From: Siderastrea siderea
Taxonomy: Eukaryota > Cnidaria > Anthozoa > Scleractinia > Rhizangiidae
Assembly (NCBI GenBank): GCA_964030785.1
Contig: OZ034974.1
Coordinates: 48,246,355-48,310,354, forward strand
Direction: 5' to 3'
Length of the DNA: 64,000 bases
Under the pieces are notes generated by a model that saw only the letters and a list, made by a program, of their open reading frames with translations, was not told the DNA's origin and searched no databases. The position numbers and the translations under genes were made by a program. Within the stretch, counting starts at the first letter, position 1, and each line of letters begins with the position of its first letter. Of this stretch, positions 1-10,946 are shown in pieces.

Positions 1-130
1 TGTTCTAACCTAGGTTAATTTGATCTTGAGGTCAATTTGTTATAAACCTATAGCTAGGTCAGTTTTGTTCTAAACCAGGTTAATTAGATCTTTTAAAGGT
101 CCATTTGTTATCTGTAAATGGTTTGAACCC
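1..130. repeat. Degenerate minisatellite, copy 1
   Basis: Loosely repeated units of about 22-30 bp. On the minus strand they read roughly AACAAATTGACCTAGGTT. The same motif, in the other orientation, makes up 10564-10700. No coding potential is seen. Confidence 0.5.
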
Positions 131-140
131 AGGAGTCATA

Positions 141-400
141 TCATAAGTCGGTAAATTATGATCGTCCGGGTGAGTGTAGTCCTGAGAAGGACTGTTTGTG
201 ATGACATTGACTGGCGTTTCGACAACCTGAATGGAAGTCATCAGTCAAGTGAACTGTCAATCATCAGTAGATGTCATAAGTCTCTGGTCATTGTCCTGAT
301 TGGTTGACGATCTCATGATGTTATTGGTCATCTGTCAGTTAAGCCATGATGTTATTGGCTGTGAAGACTGTAAAATGTGATTGGTGCATTGCTCTGTCTG
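141..400 (-). repeat. Penelope-like repeat with hammerhead-like core, copy 1
   Basis: About 250 bp related to 54165-54385 and, more distantly, 27210-27400. Shared blocks are GATCGTCCGGGTGAGTGTAG, a GTCCTGAGAAGGAC hairpin, and TTTCGACAACCTGA. Read on the minus strand it contains CTGATGA (238-244), a short potential hairpin, GAAAC (216-220) and GTC (209-211), the order of hammerhead ribozyme core elements. Penelope-like retroelements of animals are known to carry hammerhead motifs; assigning this repeat to that group is my inference from the motif. Confidence 0.5.
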
Positions 401-420
401 GAAGAATCCAATTAAAGACA

Positions 421-999
421 AAAACATTACTTGACATTTTGTCGACTTCATGTCATCATTTTCCTATTAAAATTTTTTTATCGAAATTAATTTAAGTTAG
501 CAATTGAATAATGGGTTAGTATATGATAAGGACAGAGGTAAATGTACTTCAGGGTAATAAATTGTGTGTGGTTTAATGCTTTCTTTTTTTTTTGTAGTTT
601 ATTGAATGGGTGGTTTAATTGTCATGTTTGCATGTGTTGATAAAACAACAGATGTAAATAAAGAGCTCGGTCCTGCAACAAATAATAAAATAAATTTATT
701 TATTGATCATGTCAAGCATTTGCTGTAAGGACCACTTGGAAAACTTTACTACATGTACATTTTTCTTGTTGTATTAAAAATACAGTTTGGACAAAATTAT
801 TATCGTTTTCGGTCTTGGGATTACCATCACTAGATTTTTTTCTTAACTACGGTTGTAATACTAAATGAATTATTAAACATGGCATAATTTCAAAGCCCTA
901 GACTGCATGATCTAGCTGCTGTTTACAAAAGACAATGTACATTAATTTCATTGAAAATTAGCTAACTAGGTTAATGTACAATAACATGTAATTTATTGA
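421..999. other. AT-rich spacer, nothing recognised
   Basis: AT-rich sequence with short homopolymer runs. I see no open frame with a recognisable domain and no clear terminal repeats. Confidence 0.4.
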
Positions 1000-3284
1000 T
1001 TAACAGCCATTTTGCAAACAGAGGAAAAAGTAATTTGTTTTGTGGTCAAATTTTACACTTGTTTGCATGCACTTGTTCAGTCGGTTAGTAGAGATGCATG
1101 TTAAAATGATTCCAAATTTAGTTACTATTTTAGCATAATTGTTTTCAACTTCTGTCACTTTTCCAAGCAGTACACCTTGGATGTAGCAGTGAAGTTTTGT
1201 CAACTTTGTCTATTTTGATAGAAACAAAGTCATTAAATAAATCTTAAATTTATCCACTTTGTTCCTGGATTCCTTCATTTTCTTGTTACAGCTCTCTTGC
1301 TTTTTACTGACACCTTCGTGGGTGGCAAGTTTTCGTTTGTTTGGGTTTTCGACTGAATGTCCGGCTTGGAGGTCAGCCACCGAAAGTTGTGCAAGGTTAT
1401 AGTATTTTTAGAAGGTGGTGGAAGGTCATCTTGAGAGCTGGGTTCATGAAATTCAGAAGACAGAGTGGGTGTAATTTCTTTTTCCAGGGTTGTGTGTTGC
1501 TCAGTTTGCTCAATGTGATCTTGTGTTCTGCCAGGCAGCTCTTTCCTTGGGAGTATACCAAACACAACTTCATATGGGACTTTATTTATTGCCCTGTGTA
1601 AAGGTATGCTTTTTTGTTTTGTTTTTTTTTTTTTTTTTGGGGGGGGGGGGTGTACACTGCCTCGCCTAGAACTGTGAACCACTTTCCAAGACTTTCATCT
1701 CTCTTTCAGAATGTCTAGGATGTTCTCTTTGACTGTGCAGTTATTTCTTTCCACCAGTCCTTGGGTTGCTGGTGTTCGAAGTGCCCCATGGACCTGCTTA
1801 ATCTTGTGTTTTCTGCACAGTTCACTCATTGTCTTGCTTTTAAACTATTGTCTCCCATTGTCTGAGTGCAGTATTGATGGGAAACCAATCATCCAAAATA
1901 AATTGGTTAGTGCTACTGCTACCTCTTCAGTCTGCTTATTTTCAGAGCAAACATCCATGAGTACTTACTAAAATGATCCACAACATGAATTACCCAGTTA
2001 TGTCTGGATTGGCATTCACAAGGCAAATTGCAGAAGTCAATGAGATCCACTTCTATATGAGCAATAAACTGGTGTGCTTTTATTGGATTGGTAATTGGTT
2101 TCTTGCAGTGGTTTGTCACATTTCGGTTGCTGATGCAATTTACAAAGTGAAACAAACATTAGTTGATGATGTCTTGAGAGATTCCTACACAGTAGTTTCT
2201 GATAGTTTCTGATGTATCTTTCTGTTTTGTCCCTTCCTCGATGTGCAATTGCTGAGTGGACTTCTTGTAATACAGTGTAGACATCTCTCTTAGGAACTAC
2301 CAGTTTATTAGTGCAGCTGTCAAGCCAAAAATTGTTCACTTTTTGATAAAAGCATGAAACTTGGTGGGATGATAGACTTATATGGATTGTGTTGATCATT
2401 TTCTGATATAGGGCCAGCGGCAAAACACCTGTTTAAGAGGATAAGCGGGCGTGGCCAAATGCACATGATATCAGCCAACATGAAAACGAGGCTACATAGC
2501 AAACACCTTGTTGCCGCTGTGTTTTTGTACTTTTTTATGCACAAGTGTTTTGGCATATATAAGAGACAAGTCATGAACACCTTTATGGCGCAGAACGTAT
2601 ATTAAAGTGAGTCACATGACCTGTCACGTGACCAAAAAAGGCAAATTTCAATGGAAAGCAGACCTATTGTAAGCTGTAATTGAAAACGATCAAATGTTTA
2701 ATATCCGTCAGCTGTCGGAAAGAATATTCCTCTAAATACTAGCATTTTAACTCAAAACAACCCTCAGCTTTCTCGTTATTAATTTATCAGGACGAAAAAG
2801 TTCACTCGTATCTTGTCTTGGACATCAGTTATACATCAGAGAAAAGACATGATCAATTAAAGCCAGTTGAGTGACTGACACCGCGTAAGGTGATCGGCAA
2901 TAAATACACAAATGGAGGCAGTCAAATCAACGATAAGTAGTTATGTTTGTGTAGCAAACATTGCTTACAGCCACACTGAACAGAGCTATTAATCTTCCTC
3001 TTGACAATGTTCGCCACTATTAGACTGTGCATTGTGAGGTGCAGGTTGAACTTTCCTTCCGACATTTGATTGAGTGGCACACCCTTTGTTGCAACCACAG
3101 TGTACGGCTTCAAAGCAGGATTCTTGTGCTTGTGGTAAACTGTCCACACTCGTTTCCGCTCTCCCTCATCTATTTTCCAACCCTATTTCGAGGAAATGGA
3201 AAAGTTTACTTGGAGGATTAAAGCACTCTGCCATGCATGTCTAGCCTGTTACGTCGCTCCTTCTGTGTGGTCTGTTACTACTGT

Positions 3285-3810
3285 ATTTGACCCTTTCAAA
3301 TAGAGCTATTTTGTCTGCCTTCATCCACTGCCCTAGCTGCACTTGCTCTGCTGTAAAGAGGTAATTACAAAGCTTTCAATGAATCACATGTACTCATCAG
3401 GTATGGTCTCTGGAATAGATGACAAATCAGCCAAGACATCAGTAATCTGACCAAAGACATTCCATGTGGTCCGTTTACCTCTTCCGGAGAAGAAGGAGCC
3501 CTTGTCGCAACCTGTAAGGGCATGCAGCATAGGAAGTGCTTTGGCTTTTTGTGGACCCAGATGAGCGGCAATTTCATGAATTCATTGTCGCGTAGCTGAA
3601 TTGTTTTTTCAGGACCATCCTTTCCTTTCATGTGATACGACACCACTTGTTTTGCCAGAAAGTGGAGAAATTCTGTATGGTATTCTTTTTCTATTTTCGT
3701 GGAATTTGGGGAGATGGTGCTACTCTTGTATGAGTAATATGACCACTCTTCTCTGGTAGTCGCCTTCTGACTATCCTGGCGATACACATCCCAGATGATG
3801 TCCACTCTCT
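3285..3810 (-). pseudogene. Broken transposon-type protein, left arm copy
   Basis: The frame begins IIWDVYRQDSQKATTREE and, after a gap relative to its sister copy, continues into a LPMLHALTGCDKGSFFSGRG-type block (near 3490-3530). It then reads toward TWNVFGQITDVLADL before a stop. I associate this family with uncharacterised cnidarian proteins that have a PIN/FEN1-like pattern (EADT, DTDVV, LTGCD). That functional link is inferred from motifs only. Frameshifts and stops are present. Confidence 0.45.
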
Positions 3811-4189
3811 TTACTGGCTGGCCTTCTGGTGATATATGGCATTGACAGCATACTCCTGAAATGTTCTGTCTGTCCCAGACGACATCATTTGCACTACAAC
3901 ATTGATTATGGTCACGTCTCTTTGAGGGGATGCTTCAGTTGTTCCACATACTTGACACTGCTTTTTAAAAATCTTCTCCATGGACTACCAAACAGTGGAA
4001 GCTCGTTCTAATTAATCACTGCAGTTATGATAAGTTTGGACCTCTTCTCAAATTTTTCCAAATCAACGACTGCGCCTTATTCTCGATCCTGAGTCATAAT
4101 TGCTTGTCAAAGTCGACGCAAAGGAAACCTACCAGTTTTCGTTAAGCGCAAAAAGCATCCATGGATTAAATCTTTGGATTTGAACAGCT

Positions 4190-4740
4190 AGAATGAGAGA
4201 AGGTCTTCAAGGAGCAGGTCCTAAACTCACCAAGAAGAGTTGGCATGGAAGAATGCTCCCACAAAGAAGATGACACACACCTCATACTGCACATGTCCCT
4301 GCCTCAAAAAGTCATGTTTAGAACCATTGACACAGATGTCGTTCTTGCGGTTGCCAAAATGGCTGACTTTGATGCTAATGAGCTGTGGATTGCTTCCAGC
4401 ACTGGAAAACAATTCAGGTAGCTGGCAATTTATAATATCGCCGCTCAGCTGTGTCCTTAAAAAGCCAAACCACTTCTTATGCTGCATGCCCTTAGAGGTT
4501 GCGACAAGGGCTCCTTCTCCGGAAGAGGTCACGGACCACATGGAATGTCTTTGATCAGATTACCGATGCCTAGGCTGACTTATCATCCTTTCCAGAGTGG
4601 ATACCTGAGGAGTACACGCAACTCATTGGAGGATTTGTCATACTTCTTTATAGCAGAACAAGTACAGTGAATGAAGCCAGACAACAGCTCTTTTTGAAAG
4701 GGTCAAATAACTTTGGAAAACACTACCAACAAAAGCGGCC
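4190..4740 (+). pseudogene. Broken transposon-type protein, right arm copy
   Basis: Plus-strand remnants of the family seen at 3285-3810. In order they show EDDTHLILHMSL, FRTIDTDVVLAVAKM, NELWIASSTGKQFR, then MLHALRGCDKGSFSGRG and a decayed tail. The acidic DTDVV and GCD positions resemble PIN/FEN1-like nucleases; this is inference. Stops and frame changes show that it is dead. It keeps a central segment that the left-arm copy has lost. Confidence 0.45.
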
Positions 4741-6521
4741 CTAGCAGATCACACAAAAGGAGCAATGTACCAGGCCGGGAAAGTATGGTGGAGTGCTTTA
4801 ATTCCCTAAGTAAACCTTTTATGTCCTCGAGATTGGGTTTGAAAAGAGAAGAGGAAGAGTGGAAACCAGTGTGTAGAGTCTTACCTTAACCACAAGAATC
4901 CTGCTATGAAGTCATTCACTCTTCACTGTGGTTGAAACAATGGGTGTGCTGCTGAATGCAAGTGTAGCATGTACTGCACTATGTGGACATTGTCAAGAGG
5001 AAGATTTATAGCTCTTTTCAGTGAGGCTGTAAACAATGTGCACTATCCAAGCATTACTACTTATCACTGATTTGACTATCTGCATTTGTGTAGTTGTTGC
5101 CGATCACATTACATGGTATCAGACACCCAAGCTAAATTGTAAAAGAGTCCCTTAGAGGCAACCAACTGACATTTTTATCATGTATTTTCTTTGATGCATA
5201 ACTGATATCTTAGGCAAGATACAAGTGACTCTGAATAAGCGAGCATTTTAGTTGTGGTGAATTAACCCTATTCAGACCGAAAGGGAAGGGGGGGGGGGAT
5301 TCTACCCGACGGACTTTGGACGTTTCTAACTTTTCAATAAGCAAGCCGAAGCCACTAAACTTTTCCTAAAAATTTTCTGGGAACAATTTGGCATAGCAAG
5401 TCTTGGTCCATCAAGTTTGATGTTATTATGGCAACCACTTTTTCACAGGAATTTTTTTTTCAGAATTCTGAATTTTCCCCTTTTCAGTGGAAAATTGTAA
5501 CTTGATTGAAGTAACTTTAACATATTAGATAATTTTGTCTTCATTCATTGATTTTGATTAGTTTTGGTCAGTTTTGGAGCTTTTTTTGTGGTTTTGGAAA
5601 AAATCAAGACATCCAAGATGGCGGATCCAAGATGGCTGCTATATGAGAACATGACGTAAATCTTACGTAATATACATCACCAACTCATGTTGCGGACCTC
5701 AAAGGAAATGCTGTCGGACGCACTATAGGCCCTTTAAGTGTCGTTGTCATATCTTGAGTATTTTTGGAGTTAAGAAGGAGGCAGAATCTGCGCCCCCTCC
5801 CCCGACCTTTCCCGGTCCCAGAAAATAAGAAAGCGTCCGTTCTGAATAGTTAACTATGAGAAAGGCTTGTTTTGGGTTAAAATGCTAATATTTAGAAGAG
5901 TATTGCTTCCGAAAGCTGATTGATATTAAGCATTTGATCGTTTTCAATTACGGCTTACAATAGGTCTGCTTTCTATTGAAATTTGCTTTTTTGTGGTCAC
6001 GTGACAGGTCATGTGACTCACTTTAACATACATTCTGCACCCTAAAGGTGTTCATGACTTGTCTCTTATATGTGCCAAAACACTTGTGCATAAAAAGTAG
6101 AAAGACACAGCGGCAACAAGGTGTTTCCTATGTAGCCTCGTTTTCATGTTGGCTGATATCATGTGCATTTGGCCATGCCCGCTTATCCTCTTAAACAGGT
6201 GTTTTGCCGCTGGCCCTATATCAGAAAATGATCAGCACATATAAGTCTATCATCCCACCAAGTTTCATGCTTTTATCAAAAAGTGAACGATTTTGCCATT
6301 TTGGGGGCTTAACAGCTGGACTATATTATCTGAGGTGGTAACCTTTCCTTCTGCAGTCAGACTCCAGTGATTTCTTGCAATTTTCTGTTTTGTGAGCTTG
6401 TCAAGATAAAGCTGGTTTTTCTCTTCAGGTGTTGCCTGTAACCATCTTTTGCTCTCATCAAAGAAGTCATTTTCTATAAATATTGAGGTGTTGCTGGACT
6501 TTCTTTTCTTTGACTGTTTAA

Positions 6522-8608
6522 CCCACTGACTCCTACACTGGCCAAAACCGGCCGTGCCGCGCACATGTTTCGTGTGGAGGACGTTTTATCCTCTACCTCC
6601 CCTACTAGGTACTTTTTTGCCCTCTAAAGCTGTCAATTGTTTAGGAGACATATAAACCAATCAGAAACTGTCTTCTGCGCATATATTTATGAGTTTTAGG
6701 GGGTAGGGGAAAGGCGGCTTTTTATCTGACCGCATGGAGTTTGCAAACGAAGATGGCAGTGCGTGCGGATCAGTCCTAGATTTTCAAGATGTATTTTTCT
6801 GCTCTGAAAATTAAGATAGTTCACTTTTGAAGTTCAAAATGGAAAGAAATCATCCTGAAGAATAACTGACCTTCAAAAAAGAGGACATTTAAAGCGACGA
6901 AAAGCCATTTTGGTTGAGATTCCTTTGATTTGCAAGAGACAACCTAAAGTTTGCTCAAAAATTTAAACCGAACTGCGGACTTCAAATCGATTTCACAAGA
7001 CCTGGAAAAACACTACAGTACGATAAATGTTGTTTTTGAATGTTGATTTGCTTTTTAAAAATTGGTTAAATGGTTGTTTGCTCCAGATTCGTATAATTTT
7101 TGTAATTTTGTTCGCAAAGCCGTGCAACATCCGATCAAGCCATTGCCATAAACACAGCTGTAGTGTGTGCAAAAATTACATGCGAGTATTCACGCACGCA
7201 AGAAAATCGAAAGTTTTTTGCTTCTAGAAGCCAATGCATTGTTTATCTGAATAAAATTTTTGGCTAGAAAAGCTTTTGGTCGATTATTGTCTTTTTTAAT
7301 TGATAATTGGGTTCAGGAAGCAGTATTTTGTAAACACTGACTAATTTGCATAACCAGGTTGAAATTTGAGATGCCAGAGATTTTCGTCACCCATTCTCAT
7401 CCCCAGAGCTACGCAGCTTTTTTTAAAATTATGTCTCTTGTAGCTCTGGTAACGGCCAAAATTTTATTTTTTTTGATTGGCCAATTCAAACTGTATGCAC
7501 AATAACGTTAAAAGTTTTTGGCTTCCACGCATAACATTTCATTTCCGGTTGAATTAATCAGGGCATAACATATAATTAATATTAATATTGACTTGATCAA
7601 TTTCCGTACAAAGAATGTGGCTTAGGGCAGATCAAGTGACCAAATTTTGCTGTTTGGTTAAGCACGTAAGAATTCAAAGTGTTAGAGATTGTCACTAAAT
7701 GCCAGCGATTCCTTTCTCACCGCAGCATTTTCTACAAAACTACAACTTGTCCACAAATAAACTTAAATGTAACTGTCTCATCAACTTTTGTAGTGACCTC
7801 TTGATGTCAATGTTTAAAACCTAGGGCGCCAAATGCTTGTGGAAATTTTCCATGGGGTAAAACGTAATACAGTGTAGCATTTAGTGGCAAAGCAATAAGT
7901 ACACAGTTGATATTCTCACACAACAGAAACCAGACGAATGTAATACAATTCAGTGTAACGCAATGCAATACCTTTATTCAGGCAAGATGCAAATCGAAAA
8001 CCCATGAGCAAAATGCAGGGACAATCGTTCTTCTGAACAACTTCGGCACGAAAGGCAGCTTCGTAAGTTTGTTCGTTTGAAAGCTCCAGGTTCTCCGCTA
8101 ATTGCAGGAGATTTAGAGGGTCCCAAACAGCTTTTTGGCGACTACCCATGACTCCGATCGATAGGAATTCAAATTTCTCAGTTGTTGTCAGAATTGTCAT
8201 GCCCAGAGCTCCACGGTCAAGAATAGAGCAGGCGCAATAGCAACCTAACAAATAAGACATGCGCTACCGCATGTCATGAATTTCACGACATCTGGTAATG
8301 GCTGATTCCAGAGCCTGACGATCCCACTGCTGACCGAACAGATCGTAGGCTCTGGGAACGAGAATGTTCATCCCTGTGCAGAAAATTTGAGCAGTTTTCA
8401 TCTTCAAGTTTGTTTTCTGGCTAATAAATGATACGCAACCATAGTTTTTTACATCAGAATAGATTTATTTGACTATTCCAGTGTAAAAAGAAGTTAATTT
8501 GGGAACCCTACAATGTTTAGTTCTCTACTGCATATTTAGGTATTTTTGTCTACTCTTGACAAATTTTAATTTATGCATAACACACAAAAACATGCAGGAG
8601 TCAATGGG
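6522..8608. mobile_element. piggyBac-type non-autonomous element with TTAA duplication
   Basis: The element begins CCCACTGACTCCT (6522) and ends AGGAGTCAATGGG (8608). It is flanked by TTAA on both sides (6518-6521 and 8609-8612), the target-site duplication of piggyBac elements. Length is 2087 bp. Short frames inside (for example minus 7916-8260) match no transposase I recognise, so it is probably non-autonomous or badly decayed. It splits the integrase remnant exactly at a TTAA. Confidence 0.7.
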
Positions 8609-8776
8609 TTAAGCTCTTCCAAATTTGTGTGAAACAAGGTGGAATCAAAACAACCTGCCATGTTTGCTTTCAGGACTGAGAAGAACTGGGCCCAACATAC
8701 ATGTGTAATTTGCATAATATAAGGAAATGTATTACTGGAATATATAATAAAAATGTAGTTGAACTTGCATCCAAGT

Positions 8777-8850
8777 CACTATGGCTCAATAGGTAAGGCA
8801 ACAGGACATGAATGCAAAGGAAAACCATAGGTCTATGGTTCAAGACCAGA
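8777..8850 (+). repeat. tRNA-like / SINE-like segment with A and B boxes
   Basis: TGGCTCAATAGG at 8782-8793 fits a pol III A box, and GGTTCAAGACC at 8837-8847 fits a B box with one change. Spacing is about 45 bp. I could not fold a convincing cloverleaf, so a SINE head or tRNA pseudogene is more likely than a working tRNA. Confidence 0.4.
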
Positions 8851-9015
8851 CAAGGCAAGCAATAAGATTAGAAAAAAAGAGGGATTGGGATGTTGGGGGA
8901 GCAGGGAATAGAGAGGGAAGGGTAGGGGAGGGGAGGTAATGGGGTAAGGTGAGTGAAGAATGAAGAGATTGAAGTTGCCAAATTTTTTTGCCGCCAAAAA
9001 GAAAAACATTGACCT

Positions 9016-9293
9016 ACAATCCTGGCCAATTGGTTAAGGGACACTTGGCCTTTTCTTAATCTTTTTGTGAGCAATTTGAAAATAGGCAATAACATAAACC
9101 CCTCAAAAGCATTTTACAAAGTTCTTTCCCCCGCTCCCCCTGAACAATGTTGAAGTACAGAAACTGTACAAGATACCCGGGACGTGTTGGACTCTGGAGA
9201 GTCAACATTGTTTAAGGGGGGAGGGGGAGAAGATATTACTGACGTGTTACTAAAAATTTGGCTTAATGTCCCAAACGTTCTGGCCACGATTGT
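9016..9293. mobile_element. TIR MITE, copy 1 of 2
   Basis: 278 bp with imperfect inverted ends (ACAATCCTGGCCA and TGGCCACGATTGT). It is almost identical to 10285-10562, in the same orientation. Confidence 0.6.
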
Positions 9294-10284
9294 CCAAGCC
9301 AACAGGATAACCTCTACCTTGAAATGACGTATAGCTTTCGGTCCTTTTCTTTTCAAAATAGTATTCTGGGTTAATTCAAAGCTGGAAAAACGTTCCTGAA
9401 GTGAGAACATTTTATCAAGTAGAACTTAACGCTAGGAAATGGATGTTGTAAGAGCTTTTCATAAGGATTGAGTGAGATGTTTGAACGCAATGTTTGCGTT
9501 TGTAGGACTACTGCTTTAAAAGGAGAAAAATGGTTAGGAAATGGAAGAAAAGATTTCGTAAACAAGCTTTAGTCGAGTTTAAGTGTTGTCTAACTGTTAA
9601 TGGTCTGCGCTTAAAGCAGATAACTGGCTCAAGTTTGATGATTCTAGCACAGGAAGACCACGATTGAGTAGATTTAGTGTGCATGTTCAGCGATGTCTTG
9701 GTACACTCTCTAGAAGCAATCTAAAGGGTTTTGGTAACTAAAAAGGGTGAAATAAAACCACTTAACAAACAATAGAAACTCTTTCTATTTGTCTGGTGTA
9801 TTACTGGCTTTTGTGCTGTTATCCAGACTCCCGTTCAAGGCGTTGCTTCTCAATTGCTAAACTGTTGTCAAATCTTGTAAGTTCAATAGCAAAACAACAG
9901 TTTTGGAACCTCCAAAGGGTGAAATGGAAATACTAATTTCCAAAAAGTTCTCAACACTTTGTATAAAACCCAAAATAATGTTGCTAGAGAGCCATAAACG
10001 CGCACTGCTTACCACCGAAACAGTGACTGGTATTCCTGTGGTTCAACAAAGAGAATGACCCTGAGGTTATTTAGCAACTGCAATTGTTGGTATAAGCCTC
10101 AGTAAGTTTATGGTCAATCAGACAAAAAACAGCCAAATACCGCTCTTAACTATTATCAAAGACAGCATGTACAGTTTTTATAAAGTGAATGACCTCGTCT
10201 TCTAATGTCTTTCTCACCATACTGAATAGCGAAATGCGCATGTTAAACCTTTTCATATCACCTAGACCAGAAAGGACTTCTCCG
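9294..10284. other. Spacer between two MITE copies
   Basis: No supported gene. On the minus strand, part of 10142-10284 reads open into the adjacent MITE copy, but I see no recognisable domain. The rest shows no clear repeat structure. Confidence 0.3.
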
Positions 10285-10562
10285 ACAATCCTGGCCAATT
10301 GGTTAAGGGACATTTGGCCTTTTCTTAATCTTTTTGTGAGCAATTTGAAAATAGGCGATAACATAAACCCCTCAAAAGCATTTTACAAAGTTCTTTCCCC
10401 CGCTCCCCCTGAACAACGTTGAAGTACAGAAACTGTACAAGATACCCGGGATGTGTTGGACTCTGGACAGTCAACATTGTTTAGGGGGGGAGGGGGAGAA
10501 GATATTATTGACGTGTTACTAAAAATTTGGCTTAATGTCCCAAACGTTCTGGCCACGATTGT
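10285..10562. mobile_element. TIR MITE, copy 2 of 2
   Basis: Near-identical direct copy of 9016-9293, with the same inverted ends. The minisatellite at 10564-10700 directly abuts it. Confidence 0.6.
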
Positions 10563-10563
10563 A

Positions 10564-10700
10564 GGTTGAAACAAATTGACCTAGGTTCAAACAATTTGAC
10601 CTAATTAAGTTCAAACAAACTGGCCTAGGGTGAAACAAACTAACTTAGATTGAAACAAATTGACCTGGTTTGAAAACGAATTAACCTAAGGATTAATTTG
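10564..10700. repeat. Degenerate minisatellite, copy 2
   Basis: About six units near 22 bp, such as GGTTGAAACAAATTGACCTA, with many changes between units. It shares its motif with 1-130 in opposite orientation. Confidence 0.55.
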
Positions 10701-10946
10701 ACCTGCAACATTGCCACTGCGCCCTTCTGTGGTGTGAGGCAAAAGATACTGCTCAAAAAAGGGCGAGAAGGTGAGTGCTAGTAGAGGTCCTATGCTCCAT
10801 CAGGAACAAGAGGAGTATTAAAGTAGTAAGTAGGGGTAGGGTTGCTTCTTCAAGAGCAGAAGCTTGATAATGAGGGAGGGTGGTTAGAAATAGGGTTTCT
10901 ACTCACTAAAATAAGGGAAAGTAACAATACAGTAAGAATTACTTAC

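Larger units (their letters stand above)
2334..6288. mobile_element. 4-kb fold-back element inside the integrase
   Basis: The ends are inverted repeats: GTTCACTTTTTGATAAAAGC at 2334 and its reverse complement ending at 6288. The outer 350-400 bp (2334-2720 and about 5935-6288) are close inverted copies. Inner blocks also pair: 2861-2950 with 5060-5150, and 3285-3560 with 4440-4720. The right arm has extra sequence at about 5230-5930 that the left arm lacks. Both arms carry broken copies of the same protein. No clear target-site duplication is visible. It interrupts the integrase between its N-terminal part and its H2C2 domain. Confidence 0.65.
1000..8661 (-). pseudogene. Broken transposon integrase (Ginger/KRBA2-like), split by two insertions
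   Basis: Remnants of one DDE integrase read right to left. The N-terminal part starts at an ATG at 8661, runs to the TTAA at 8609-8612, and resumes at 6521 down to about 6289. An H2C2 zinc-binding region (HSAIAHRGRDKTERY) and the integrase core follow from 2333 downward. Visible core motifs are VDLIDF (first Asp), HSDNGRQ (second Asp, near 1860) and LVERNN (Glu, near 1765). Then comes a stretch typical of KRBA2-like proteins (INKVPYEVVFGILPRKEL, about 1560-1610) and a C-terminal tail near 1000-1200. The frame shifts several times and stop codons interrupt it, so it is not functional. The two gaps correspond to the elements at 6522-8608 and 2334-6288. The family call rests on motif recognition; a Gypsy-type integrase is the alternative. 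Confidence 0.6.

Noticed and set aside
6265..6564. Separate gene for the 99-codon minus-strand frame
   Set aside because: It is the middle piece of the integrase N terminus; its ends run into the fold-back element and the piggyBac-type element.
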